Shown here: piece by piece, positions 27,297 to 36,119 of the stretch | Position numbering within the stretch: the first letter of the stretch is position 1 | Layout of the letters: each line of letters opens with the position of its first letter | From: Paraburkholderia caffeinitolerans | Lineage (GTDB): Bacteria > Pseudomonadota > Gammaproteobacteria > Burkholderiales > Burkholderiaceae | Length of the DNA stretch: 63,997 nucleotides | Reading direction: 5' to 3' | Assembly (NCBI RefSeq): GCF_902859945.1 | Contig: NZ_CADIKL010000046.1 | Coordinates: 1-63,997 of the forward strand | Translations under genes and position numbers: made by a program | Notes under the pieces: generated by a model | The model's input: only the letters and a program-made list of their open reading frames with translations | Databases searched by the model: none | What the model was told of the DNA's origin: nothing

Positions 27297-28367
27297 ATGT
27301 CGACAACGATCACGCCCATTGACCAGATACGCGCTGCGTCCGCGCGCAGCGCGACCGTGCGCTGGACGTTGCGCGTGCTGCGCTGGGCGCTCACGCTCGC
27401 CATCACGTTCACGGGCTTGCTGGCCGTGACCTTCGTGATCGGCCGCAAGGTGCCGATCGATCCCGTGCTCGCCATACTTGGCGATCGCGCGTCGGCGAGC
27501 GCTTATGCGGCCGCGCGCATTCAGCTTGGACTCGACAAGCCCCTTGCCGAGCAGTTTTTCATCTACGTGCGCGCGGTGCTGCACGGCGATCTGGGCGTAT
27601 CGCTGCTGACGGCGAATCCGGTGCTCGACGACATCAAGCGCGTCTTCCCGGCCACATTGGAACTCGCGACACTGTCGACGATCATCGGCGTACTGGTCGG
27701 TGTGCCGCTCGGCGTGATTGCCGCGACACGGCACAACCGCTGGATCGATCACGTCGCGCGTTTCATCGGCCTGATCGGCAGTTCAGTGCCCGTGTTCTGG
27801 CTCGGTCTGATGGGGCTGCTGTTGTTCTATGCGAAGCTGCATTGGGTGTCGGGACCAGGGAGAATCGACCCCGTGTTCGATGGCATGGTCGATACGCACA
27901 CGGGCAGCCTGTTGATCGATTCGCTGATCGCGGGGGAATGGGAGGTGTTTTTCAATGCACTGTCGCATATCGCATTGCCCGCTGCGATATTGGGCTACTA
28001 CTCCGTTGCCTATCTGAGCCGGATGACGCGCTCGTTCATGCTCGAACAGTTGAACCAGGAGTACATCACGACGGCACGCGCAAAAGGCTTGTCCGAGCGG
28101 CGAGTCGTGTGGGTGCATGCATTCGGCAATATCGCGGTGCCGCTGCTGACGGTGATCGCCTTGTCGTATAGTTTTTTGCTCGAAGGCTCGGTGCTCACCG
28201 AAATCGTATTCGCGTGGCCGGGCATCGGTTCGTATCTAACTGGCGCGCTGCTCAACGCCGATATGAATGCCGTGCTCGGCAGCACGCTCGTGATCGGCAT
28301 GACGTTCATCGCGTTGAACCTGCTGACGGATGCGCTCTATCGCGTGTTCGATCCGCGCGCCCGCTGA
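27297..28367 (+). CDS. ddpB: Dipeptide ABC transporter permease, DdpB-like
   Basis: 356 residues from the ATG at 27297. A basic N-terminal tail is followed by six membrane helices in the DppB pattern (GDLGVSLLTANPVLDDIKRVFPATLELA) and the ATPase-contact loop YITTARAKGLSERRVVWVHAFGNIAVPL. It forms the channel with DdpC. The N-terminal region before helix 1 is somewhat longer than in DppB. Confidence 0.87.
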   Translation: MSTTITPIDQIRAASARSATVRWTLRVLRWALTLAITFTGLLAVTFVIGRKVPIDPVLAILGDRASASAYAAARIQLGLDKPLAEQFFIYVRAVLHGDLGVSLLTANPVLDDIKRVFPATLELATLSTIIGVLVGVPLGVIAATRHNRWIDHVARFIGLIGSSVPVFWLGLMGLLLFYAKLHWVSGPGRIDPVFDGMVDTHTGSLLIDSLIAGEWEVFFNALSHIALPAAILGYYSVAYLSRMTRSFMLEQLNQEYITTARAKGLSERRVVWVHAFGNIAVPLLTVIALSYSFLLEGSVLTEIVFAWPGIGSYLTGALLNADMNAVLGSTLVIGMTFIALNLLTDALYRVFDPRAR

Positions 28368-28425
28368 TGCACCGGAGATTTGTCACGTGCGTCCACCGGT
28401 TGAAACTTCCACGCAGGACTTGCCG

Positions 28426-29340
28426 ATGAACATGCCTCGCCCAACGTGGAGAGCCTGGCTGCTGACCGATACGCCAGCTTCGCGCAGGCAGGCGGCGCTC
28501 GGTCTTGCGTATCGTCGCTGGCGGCGTTTCTCGGGTAATCCGTTATCGGTGTTCGGTCTGTCGATCCTCGCCCTGCTCGTGATCGTCGCCGTCATCGGTC
28601 CCTGGATCGCGCCGCATGATCCGCTCCGGCAGGTGTTGTCCGACCGTCTGCTGCCGCCCGGTTCGGCCGCTCATTGGCTTGGCACCGATCAGCTCGGACG
28701 CGATATTCTTTCGCGCATCATTTACGGCTCGCGCCTGACGCTGTCGATTGCGATTCTGGTGGTCGTGGTCGTCGTGCCGATCGGCTTGATGATCGGCACC
28801 ACGGCGGGCTTCTTCGGAGGCTGGGTCGATAATGTGCTGATGCGCGTGACGGACATCGCGCTAGCGTTCCCGAAGATCGTGCTCGCGCTCGCATTCGCCG
28901 CGGCACTGGGGCCGGGTGTGTTCAATGCGGTGATCGCTATTTCGATCACCGCGTGGCCCGCGTATGCGCGTCTTTCACGCGCCGAAACGTTGAGGCTCGT
29001 GCAAGCCGATTTCATACACGTCGCGCGGCTGCAAGGCGCGTCGAACCTGCGCATTCTGCTGCGCTATATCGTGCCGCTGTGTTCGTCGTCGGTGATCGTT
29101 CGCGCGACGCTTGATATGGCGGGCATCATTCTGACTGTCGCGGGCCTGGGTTTTCTGGGGCTCGGCGCACAACCGCCCAGTCCCGAATGGGGCTTCATGG
29201 TCGCGTCGGGCCGCAACGTGCTGCTCGACGCGTGGTGGGTGGCGACAATACCGGGCTTCGCGATTCTGCTCGTGAGCCTCGCATTCAATCTGCTCGGCGA
29301 CGGCTTGCGCGACGTGTTCGATCCCCGCCATGGAGACTGA
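28426..29340 (+). CDS. ddpC: Dipeptide ABC transporter permease, DdpC-like
   Basis: 304 residues from the ATG at 28426. DppC-type features include an N-terminal helix after RFSGNPLSVFGLSIL, the periplasmic segment WLGTDQLGRDILSRIIYGSRLTL, and the coupling loop FIHVARLQGASNLRILLRYIVPL. It is the second membrane subunit of the peptide importer. The next gene starts 11 bases before this stop. Confidence 0.87.
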   Translation: MNMPRPTWRAWLLTDTPASRRQAALGLAYRRWRRFSGNPLSVFGLSILALLVIVAVIGPWIAPHDPLRQVLSDRLLPPGSAAHWLGTDQLGRDILSRIIYGSRLTLSIAILVVVVVVPIGLMIGTTAGFFGGWVDNVLMRVTDIALAFPKIVLALAFAAALGPGVFNAVIAISITAWPAYARLSRAETLRLVQADFIHVARLQGASNLRILLRYIVPLCSSSVIVRATLDMAGIILTVAGLGFLGLGAQPPSPEWGFMVASGRNVLLDAWWVATIPGFAILLVSLAFNLLGDGLRDVFDPRHGD

Positions 29341-30247
29341 CGTGGTAACTGACGTGGTGATTGACATGGGCACGAACGAAACGCGCTCGCCGCTCTGTGA
29401 GATCGACGATCTGCGCATCGCCTTTCGCACGCACGACGGCACGCTGAATGAAGCCGTGCGCGGTCTTTCGCTCACGCTAAGTAAAGGCGAGCGGCTCGGC
29501 ATCGTCGGTGAATCGGGTTCGGGCAAGTCGCTGACGGGCCGCGCGCTGCTCGGACTTCTGCCGCCTGCCGCGCATTGCACCGCGAAAACGTTGCGCTTCG
29601 ACGGAAACGATCTGCTGACCATGCGCGCCGACAGGCGCCGCCGTCTATGCGGCCAGCAAATGGGCATGATCCTGCAAGATCCGAAGTTCTCGCTGAACCC
29701 GGTGATGACTGTCGCGCAGCAAATGCGCGAGGCGTTCGCCCTGCATGATCCGAAGCTCAACCGGCGTGCGATGCGTGAGAAGATCATCGCGGCCCTCGAA
29801 GCGGTGCATATCCGCAACCCTGCGCGCGTCGCGGATTCTTATCCGCATGAGCTTTCCGGCGGCATGGGACAGCGCGTGATGATCGCGATGATGGTATCGA
29901 CGGGACCCCGCCTGCTGATCGCCGATGAGCCGACCAGTGCGCTCGACGTGCTCGTATCGATGCAGGTGCTCGCCGTACTCGACGAGATGATCGCCAAACA
30001 CGATACCGGCCTCATTTTTATCAGCCATGACTTGCAGCTCGTGATGTCGTTCTGCGATCGGGTGGTGGTGATGTATGCGGGGCGTGTCGTCGAAACCTGC
30101 GCGGCGCGCGATCTCGTGCATGCGCAACATCCTTATACGCGCGGATTGCTTGCGGCGAATCCGCCGCTTGCCAATCCACCTGCCGAATTGCCGGTTCTGT
30201 CGCGCGATCCTGCATGGCTCAACGACACACAAGGAGCGTGCGCATGA
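29330..30247 (+). CDS. ddpD: Dipeptide ABC transporter ATPase, DdpD-like
   Basis: 305 residues. Walker A GESGSGKSLTG (about 63-73), signature ELSGGMGQRVMIAMM, Walker B LLIADEPTSALD and switch His ISHD are present. The C-terminal peptide-importer extension (RDLVHAQHPYTRGLLAANPP) identifies the oligopeptide subgroup. The ATG used overlaps ddpC; an internal ATG at 29366 would remove an odd repeated Asp/Val leader (ETDVVTDVVIDM). The next ATPase overlaps by four bases. Confidence 0.87.
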   Translation: METDVVTDVVIDMGTNETRSPLCEIDDLRIAFRTHDGTLNEAVRGLSLTLSKGERLGIVGESGSGKSLTGRALLGLLPPAAHCTAKTLRFDGNDLLTMRADRRRRLCGQQMGMILQDPKFSLNPVMTVAQQMREAFALHDPKLNRRAMREKIIAALEAVHIRNPARVADSYPHELSGGMGQRVMIAMMVSTGPRLLIADEPTSALDVLVSMQVLAVLDEMIAKHDTGLIFISHDLQLVMSFCDRVVVMYAGRVVETCAARDLVHAQHPYTRGLLAANPPLANPPAELPVLSRDPAWLNDTQGACA

Positions 30248-31011
30248 TCGACGTCGATGCGTTGACGGTGCGCTTCAAGACGGCCGCGGGCGCGATCGAT
30301 GCCGTCCGCGATGCGAGCTTTCATGTCGCGCAAGGCGAAGTATTCGGGCTTGTTGGCGAGTCGGGTTCCGGCAAGTCGACCATTCTTCGTGCCTTGAGCG
30401 GATTGACGCCTATCGCGCAAGGCACGGTGCGCATCGCGCAGCAGGGCGGCGTCGCGCAAAAGCGCGCGGTGCAAATGGTGTTTCAAGACCCATACGGATC
30501 GCTGCATCCACGCTTCACTGTCGATCAGACATTGCGCGAACCGTTGCGTATCAACGGCATCGGCCAACATGAAGAACGTATCGTCAATGCGCTACGTGAA
30601 GTCGGGCTCAATGCGTCGTTTCGATTTCGCTATCCGCATCAGCTATCGGGTGGGCAGCGGCAACGCGTGGCGATTGCGCGCGCGCTGATCGTCGAGCCGC
30701 GTGTGTTGCTGCTCGACGAGCCTACGTCGGCGCTCGATGTCTCCGTGCAAGCTGAGATACTGAACTTGCTCAAGCGCCTGCATCGCGAGCGCAATCTGAC
30801 GATGATTCTTGTCACCCACAATCTCGCTGTCGTGAGCTTTCTGTGCTCGCGTGTTGCGATCATGCGCAATGGCGAGATCGTCGAAGAACTCGATGTGGAG
30901 AAAATCAGAGCGCAGCAGGTCGATAACGACTATTCGCGCAGCTTGTTGCTCGCGACGAATGGCTATCAGCGCAAGGCTGTCGACGCGTTGGGTATCGACA
31001 CGGCGCTTTAA
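30244..31011 (+). CDS. ddpF: Dipeptide ABC transporter ATPase, DdpF-like
   Basis: 255 residues. Walker A GESGSGKSTILRAL (about 39-52), Q-loop VFQDPYGSLHPRFTV typical of OppF/DppF, signature QLSGGQRQRVAIARAL, Walker B LLLDEPTSALD. It forms the ATPase pair with DdpD. It is shorter than OppF (about 330 residues) and lacks the longer C-terminal peptide-importer extension, as reported for some DdpF-type proteins. Last gene of the operon. Confidence 0.85.
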   Translation: MIDVDALTVRFKTAAGAIDAVRDASFHVAQGEVFGLVGESGSGKSTILRALSGLTPIAQGTVRIAQQGGVAQKRAVQMVFQDPYGSLHPRFTVDQTLREPLRINGIGQHEERIVNALREVGLNASFRFRYPHQLSGGQRQRVAIARALIVEPRVLLLDEPTSALDVSVQAEILNLLKRLHRERNLTMILVTHNLAVVSFLCSRVAIMRNGEIVEELDVEKIRAQQVDNDYSRSLLLATNGYQRKAVDALGIDTAL

Positions 31012-31078
31012 AGGAACGCGCGTCTGCGATGGCCCACGATATTGGGTTTTGCCCTATATTCGAAAGCTTCAGCAATTA

Positions 31079-31095
31079 GCTCAACTCGATTGAGC
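31079..31095. other. Small stem-loop before MFS gene
   Basis: GCTCAA at 31079-31084 pairs with TTGAGC at 31090-31095 (five-base loop), 17 bases before the MFS start and after ddpF. It could be an operator or mRNA hairpin; no T tract follows. Confidence 0.3.
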
Positions 31096-31111
31096 GTGTC
31101 CTGGAGACGAG

Positions 31112-32362
31112 ATGTCGCATTCCACCCATCTGCCGGATTCGCGCTACGCCATATTCCGGCTGGTAGTGGCGCTCCTCATCATGACGATGGGGAGCAGCAG
31201 CATGTATGTCGTCTCCGTTCTGCTCCCAGCGGTGCAGGCGGAGTTCGGGGTACCCCGTGCTCAGGCGTCGCTTCCATACACCTTTCTGATGCTTGGCTTC
31301 GGACTCGGTGGCGTCATAATGGGAAGGATGGCCGACCGTTTCGGTGTGAGGTGGCCGCTGCTCGTAGGCGCGATATCTCTCGGACTGGGCTTTACGGCTA
31401 GCGGGTTCTCGACGGGCATTCTCAGCTTCACAGTAATACAGGCGTTGCTCGTTGGGGCGATGGGGAGCGCGACAACTTTTGGACCGCTTATCGCAGACAC
31501 AATGTTGTGGTTTGCTCGCCGGCGGGGTATCGCAGTCGCCGTTTGCGCCAGCGGTAACTATCTTTCTGGCGCAATCTGGCCTCCCATCGTCGAGGTGCTG
31601 GTAGAGCGCCATGGGTGGCGCCACACATACATGGAATTAGGCGTTTTCTGTGGCGTCACGATGTTCGCTCTTGCACTCTTGATGCGAGGCAAACCGCCTG
31701 CCACGGCGGTCGAGGTTCCCCATCAGGCGCATAGGCCAAAGCTGGTTTCCGATCGGCCCTTCGGACTGAGTCCCGGGATGGTGCAAGGAATGCTATGCGT
31801 GGCGGGTGTCGCATGCTGTGTGGCGATGGCCATGCCACAGGTGCATATCGTCGCCTATTGCGGCGACCTCGGATATGGCGTCGCTCGTGGCGCTCAGATG
31901 CTATCTGTCATGCTGGGGTTCGGTATCGTAAGCCGGCTTGTCTCCGGACTGATTTGCGACCGAATTGGTGGTCTGCGGACCCTTCTGCTCGGAACGGCGC
32001 TTCAGTGTGTGGCGTTGCTGCTCTTCCTCCCCTTCGACGGGCTGGTGTCGCTTTACGTCATATCCGCGCTTTTCGGATTGTTCCAGGGCGGCATCGTCCC
32101 CTCGTACGCGATAGTCGTTCGCGAATATTTTCCTGCATCCGAAGCGGGCGCAAGAGTCGGCGCCGTAATGATGAGCACGCTATTGGGGATGGCGCTGGGG
32201 GGATGGATGTCGGGTAAGGTGTTTGACCTCACCGGAAGCTATCAGGCCGCATTTCTCAATGGAATCGGCTGGAATCTTCTCAACATGACCATTGTGGCAA
32301 CGCTGCTATTTCGGGCACGCCGTAGTCTCCGTGCCGTCACAGCATCACGGGTGGCCCGCTAA
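31112..32362 (+). CDS. Major facilitator superfamily transporter (monocarboxylate/oxalate-formate-like branch)
   Basis: 416 residues with about 12 membrane helices. MFS loop signature GRMADRFGVRWPLL between helices 2 and 3 and LICDRIGGLRTLLLG in the second half; a helix with ATTFGPLIADTMLWFARRRGIAVA resembles the monocarboxylate-type branch. GGAGACGAG precedes the ATG. It lies between the ddp operon and convergent metR with only 10 bases to the metR stop. Substrate unknown; it could export or import small carboxylates or amino acid products. Confidence 0.83.
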   Translation: MSHSTHLPDSRYAIFRLVVALLIMTMGSSSMYVVSVLLPAVQAEFGVPRAQASLPYTFLMLGFGLGGVIMGRMADRFGVRWPLLVGAISLGLGFTASGFSTGILSFTVIQALLVGAMGSATTFGPLIADTMLWFARRRGIAVAVCASGNYLSGAIWPPIVEVLVERHGWRHTYMELGVFCGVTMFALALLMRGKPPATAVEVPHQAHRPKLVSDRPFGLSPGMVQGMLCVAGVACCVAMAMPQVHIVAYCGDLGYGVARGAQMLSVMLGFGIVSRLVSGLICDRIGGLRTLLLGTALQCVALLLFLPFDGLVSLYVISALFGLFQGGIVPSYAIVVREYFPASEAGARVGAVMMSTLLGMALGGWMSGKVFDLTGSYQAAFLNGIGWNLLNMTIVATLLFRARRSLRAVTASRVAR

Positions 32363-32372
32363 ACGACAATAG

Positions 32373-33281
32373 TCAGCGCCGTACGCGCGGCGTTTGCCAG
32401 TTCGACTCGCGCGCGAACTCGACGAATAAATTCAGGTAATCGACCACGGCATCGTCTTCGCGCGTGCCCAGGAAAATCTGCTTGGCAATGCCCTGTTTCC
32501 CAAGCTTGACGATGGCGAGTGGCATGCGGTCCGCGTATTCTTCCGCGAGCCATTTGGGCAGTGCCGCCACGCCACGATGACTGGCGACCATCTGCAGCAT
32601 GATGTCGGTCGTCTCGATCGTTTTGTGCCGCCGCGGAATGATGCCGGCGGGGCGCAGAAACTGGTTGTAGATGTCGAGTCGGTCGGTTTCCACGGGATAG
32701 GTAATGAGCGTTTCGTCGACTAGTTGTTCCGGTTTCACATAGCGCTCGCCAGCCAGCGGATGATTTTCCGCGACCACCAGCACCTGCTCGTAGTCGAACA
32801 CCGGTTCGAAACGCAGGCCGGGGCGGTTGAGCGGATCGGGCGTCACCAGCACGTCGATGTCGTAGCCGATCAGCGCGCCGATTCCGCCAAACTGGAAGCG
32901 CTGCTTCACATCCACGTCCACATCGGGAAATCGGGCGAGATACGGTGAAACGACCTTGAGCAGCCACTGATAGCACGGCGCGCATTCCATGCCGATGCGC
33001 AGCGTGCCGCGCTCGCCCGCCGCGTACTGCTTCATGCGCTCTTCGGCGAGTTCGAACTGGGGCAGAAGCCGCTCGGCGAGTGAGAGCAAATACTGACCGG
33101 CTTGCGTAGGGCGCAGGCTGCGTCCCTCCCGGTGCCAGATCGGGGTGCCGAGTTGCTGTTCGATCTTTTTGACCGTGTGGCTCAATGCGGATTGCGTGAG
33201 GAAAAGCGACTCAGCGGCTGCGGTGAGTGAGCCCTGACGGGCCACTTCACGAACGATGACGAGATGAACGCGCTCGAGCAT
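32373..33281 (-). CDS. metR: LysR-family regulator, MetR-like
   Basis: 302 residues. Winged helix-turn-helix at 5-60 (VREVARQGSLTAAAESLFLTQSALSHTVKKIEQQLG), then a substrate-binding domain resembling MetR (LRIGMECAPCYQWLLKVV, DIDVLVTPDPL, VETDRLDIYNQFLRPAGI). MetR uses homocysteine as co-activator for methionine genes. The assignment is backed by a perfect TGAA-N5-TTCA box at 33801-33813 before the methionine block and by an 8-bp TGAAGAAA/TTTCTTCA inverted pair just upstream of its own start, suggesting autoregulation. The gene has the ordinary high-GC composition, unlike the methionine block it faces. Confidence 0.85.
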   Translation of the reverse strand: MLERVHLVIVREVARQGSLTAAAESLFLTQSALSHTVKKIEQQLGTPIWHREGRSLRPTQAGQYLLSLAERLLPQFELAEERMKQYAAGERGTLRIGMECAPCYQWLLKVVSPYLARFPDVDVDVKQRFQFGGIGALIGYDIDVLVTPDPLNRPGLRFEPVFDYEQVLVVAENHPLAGERYVKPEQLVDETLITYPVETDRLDIYNQFLRPAGIIPRRHKTIETTDIMLQMVASHRGVAALPKWLAEEYADRMPLAIVKLGKQGIAKQIFLGTREDDAVVDYLNLFVEFARESNWQTPRVRR

Positions 33282-33426
33282 GGAAATGGATAAGCGAGAA
33301 AAGAATGAAGAAATCTAATGAACGGACGAGATAATGCCATTTTTCTTCATCGAAGATAAGCTCTATGATCGCTCCCGCTGCTGAGCTTTCTCTGAGGGAA
33401 GGTCCAATTTCAGCAGGTTTCGCCCG

Positions 33427-33699
33427 CTAGTCCGCCGGGCGAGTGTGGAAGCACTGGCAATGCCGCTCACTACGTCCTAGCCGCTCCAGAAGCGTCCAGT
33501 CGTTGAGTTCAAGCAGGTCGCTCTCTACCAGCGCGCCGTGTGCTACGGCGATCTCAACGGCTTTCGAGATCATCGCGCCTGCAGCCACCTTGGTATGGTG
33601 ATAGTAGACGCGCTCGGTGAGGTAATAGCGCAGCCTAAACGCCAATGATCTCCGAACGTGAGTCGGGGCGATCCATGCCCCGCATGCCCCGCAAGGCAT
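33427..33699 (-). pseudogene. Fragment of an HD-domain phosphohydrolase gene
   Basis: A 90-residue open frame whose central part (FRLRYYLTERVYYHHTKVAAGAMISKAVEIAVAHG...DLLELNDWTLLERL) resembles the region following the HD core in HD-superfamily phosphohydrolases. The HD metal-binding motifs themselves are missing, and both ends look unrelated (a Cys-rich start, a HTRPAD end). It is most likely a relict cut by rearrangement next to the methionine block. Family assignment is from pattern memory and is moderate at best. Confidence 0.45.
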
Positions 33700-33800
33700 T
33701 CGCCAAGCTCACTCCATGACTTAGCCGCCAGGCTTGCTTTCTGCCTGGCTGAGCGCTGAGGCAGTCAGCTCCCGCGCCATGAAAATGACTAATGGGTGCA

Positions 33801-33813
33801 TGAAATCAATTCA
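33801..33813 (+). promoter_or_regulatory. MetR box before mesX
   Basis: TGAAATCAATTCA matches the E. coli MetR consensus TGAA-N5-TTCA exactly. It lies 90 bases before the mesX start and about 520 bases from metR. A further TTCATG close by (33821-33826) extends the dyad character. Confidence 0.65.
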
Positions 33814-33902
33814 TTTTTATTCATGAGTGGCTTTGCGTAAAATTCTGAAAATGCAAGAAGTAAATACAGCTTCTACATCAGAAATTAGGTTGCCAGATCG
33901 CG

Positions 33903-34886
33903 ATGAGTAAAGATTTTACATTTGCTATTAAGAGAATTTGTTTCGACGAAGAATATTGTCCTTCAGACAATACGCGTATCACAACCAACTTTGCTAACCT
34001 GGCTAGAGGAACGAGCCGCCAGGAGAATTTACGCAACACCTTCAGGATGATTGACAATCGGTTCAATGCTCTGGCCCATTGGGATAACCCTAAAGGCGAT
34101 CGTTATACTGTCAATCTTGAAATCATCTCCGTTGAGATGAATATGGGTGGGAAAAACTGCGACAACGTCCTCCCTTTGATTGAAATATTGAAAACGAATA
34201 TTGTCGATCGAAAAACTGGCGAACGTATTGAGGGCATCGTAGGGAATAATTTCTCCTCCTACGTGCGGGATTATGACTTTAGTGTTCTCCTACTGGAACA
34301 CAATAAGAATCAGCCCGAATTCACCACGCCAGATGACTTTGGATCTCTGCATGGGAAGCTGTATAAGTCGTTCGTGAACTCGGACACGTACAAAGCTAAT
34401 TTCCAAAAGCAGCCGGTTATCTGTCTAAGTGTTTCCAGTAGCAAGATCTATCATCGGACTGCAAATAAGCATCCTGTATTGGGCGTTGAATACCTGCAAG
34501 ACGAGTATTCTTTAACTGATGAATATTTTCAGAAAATGGGGTTGAAGGTTCGCTATTTCATGCCTCCGAATAGCGTTGCGCCTTTGGCTTTTTATTTTTC
34601 CGGCGATTTGCTTGGTGATTACAGCAATCTTGAGCTTGTCGGCACCATCAGCACGATGGATACATTCCAGAAAATTTACCGGCCGGAGATTTACAATGCG
34701 AATTCTGCGGCAGGGGAGTCCTATCAACCGAGTTTGAAGCACCAGGATTTTTCGTTAACTCGAATTGTTTATGATCGAGAAGAACGTAGCCGACTGGCTA
34801 TTGAGCAGGGAAAGTTTGTTGAAGAGCAATTTATCAAACCATACCAGGCCGTTCTTGAGCAGTGGTCCGCTAGCTACGCTCCTTGA
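33903..34886 (+). CDS. mesX: DUF1852 protein, MesX-like partner of a core methionine synthase
   Basis: 327 residues, cytoplasmic, no signal peptide. It is recognised as DUF1852 from its start (FTFAIKRICFDEEYCPSDNTRITTNFANLARG) and its constant position before a MetE-like gene. In Acinetobacter baylyi and relatives this family is needed, together with oxygen, for folate- and cobalamin-independent methionine synthesis by MesD; its chemistry is not settled, and it may generate the methyl donor. The stop is 27 bases before mesD. The gene is strikingly AT-richer than its surroundings (the first 60 bases are about two-thirds A+T), a sign of transfer. A MetR box lies upstream. Confidence 0.82.
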   Translation: MSKDFTFAIKRICFDEEYCPSDNTRITTNFANLARGTSRQENLRNTFRMIDNRFNALAHWDNPKGDRYTVNLEIISVEMNMGGKNCDNVLPLIEILKTNIVDRKTGERIEGIVGNNFSSYVRDYDFSVLLLEHNKNQPEFTTPDDFGSLHGKLYKSFVNSDTYKANFQKQPVICLSVSSSKIYHRTANKHPVLGVEYLQDEYSLTDEYFQKMGLKVRYFMPPNSVAPLAFYFSGDLLGDYSNLELVGTISTMDTFQKIYRPEIYNANSAAGESYQPSLKHQDFSLTRIVYDREERSRLAIEQGKFVEEQFIKPYQAVLEQWSASYAP

Positions 34887-34913
34887 TTAATCAGAAACAC
34901 AAGGTCATCTATT

Positions 34914-35942
34914 GTGAAGAAATTGTTACCCACTTCAACTGCCGGTAGCTTGCCTAAACCCTCGTGGCTCGCACAACCCGAGACACTCTGGTCACCTTGG
35001 GAATTGCAAGGTGAGCAATTAGTTGAGGGCAAACAAGATGCTTTGCGTTTGTCATTACAAGAACAACAGCACGCAGGCATTGATATCGTCAGTGACGGCG
35101 AACAAACGCGTCAGCATTTTGTGACTACGTTCATTGAACACCTCAGCGGCGTCGATTTCGAAAACCGTAAGACCGTTAGAATTCGTGATCGCTATGATGC
35201 GAGCGTACCGACTGTCGTTGATGCTGTTGCCCGCCAAAAACCGGTTTTTGTTGAAGATGCCAAGTTCTTGCGTCAGCAAACGAAGCAACCGATCAAATGG
35301 GCGCTGCCCGGTCCGATGACGATGATCGATACGCTCTATGACGATCACTATAAAAGCCGCGAAAAACTGGCCTGGGAATTCGCCAAAATCCTGAATCAGG
35401 AAGCCAGGGAGCTGGAAGCTGCCGGGGTCGATATTATTCAGTTTGATGAACCCGCATTCAATGTCTTCTTTGATGAGGTGAATGAGTGGGGCGTTGCCAC
35501 GCTGGAAAGGGCCATCGAAGGGCTTAAGTGCGAAACGGCTGTCCATATTTGCTATGGCTACGGCATCAAGGCCAATACCGACTGGAAGAAGACGCTGGGG
35601 TCGGAGTGGCGGCAGTATGAAGAGGCTTTCCCCAAGCTGCAAAAGTCCAGTATCGGCATGGTCTCGCTGGAATGCCACAACTCTCACGTTCCGATGGATC
35701 TCATCGAGCTTATTCGCGGCAAGAAAGTGATGGTGGGGGCCATTGACGTGGCTAGCGATACCATTGAAACGCCCGAGGAAGTCGCCAATACTCTGCGAAA
35801 AGCACTCCAGTTTGTCGATGCCGATAAGCTATATCCTTGCACCAACTGCGGCATGGCCCCCTTGTCTCGTGCAATAGCGAAAGGCAAGCTGGAAGCTTTG
35901 AGTGCAGGCGCAGAAATCGTTCGAAAAGAACTCTCGAACTAG
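34914..35942 (+). CDS. mesD: Core (folate-independent) methionine synthase, MesD-like
   Basis: 342 residues from a GTG at 34914 (AAGGT upstream). It matches only the C-terminal catalytic barrel of MetE, which is about 750 residues, so the folate-binding half is absent. Zinc and homocysteine residues are visible: H211 and C213 (HICYGYG), likely E253 (SLECHNSH) and C309 in CTNCGM. Further MetE-like stretches are GIDIVSDGEQTR and DIIQFDEPAFN. MesD proteins of aerobic bacteria make methionine without methyl-folate or B12 but depend on DUF1852 and oxygen; here DUF1852 lies directly upstream. Base composition is AT-richer than the genome, like its neighbours. Confidence 0.85.
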   Translation: MKKLLPTSTAGSLPKPSWLAQPETLWSPWELQGEQLVEGKQDALRLSLQEQQHAGIDIVSDGEQTRQHFVTTFIEHLSGVDFENRKTVRIRDRYDASVPTVVDAVARQKPVFVEDAKFLRQQTKQPIKWALPGPMTMIDTLYDDHYKSREKLAWEFAKILNQEARELEAAGVDIIQFDEPAFNVFFDEVNEWGVATLERAIEGLKCETAVHICYGYGIKANTDWKKTLGSEWRQYEEAFPKLQKSSIGMVSLECHNSHVPMDLIELIRGKKVMVGAIDVASDTIETPEEVANTLRKALQFVDADKLYPCTNCGMAPLSRAIAKGKLEALSAGAEIVRKELSN

Positions 35943-36119
35943 TTTTGAGCTAACGTCGGAAGCGATGCTCGGGAAGATTGAGACGGTGTGGATTTTAGGG
36001 AGATTCTTAAAAGGACTCCCTGAATCGGTTGATTGAACTACGCCGCCCAGGTTGCCCGAGTATCCAGATAAAGCAAAGACTTAACCATCTTGAGCTGCAC
36101 CCCGTATTTAGTCCCTATT

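Larger units (their letters stand above)
33282..33902. promoter_or_regulatory. Intergenic region between metR and the methionine block
   Basis: 621 bases. Next to metR it holds TGAAGAAA at 33307-33314 and TTTCTTCA at 33343-33350, a likely autoregulatory MetR region. The centre holds an HD-domain gene remnant (33427-33699). The mesX side is AT-rich and carries the MetR box at 33801-33813, with a TAAAAT at 33838-33843 that could be a -10 element; no good -35 is seen. The junction of remnant and AT-rich DNA suggests this is where the methionine block was inserted. Confidence 0.45.
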
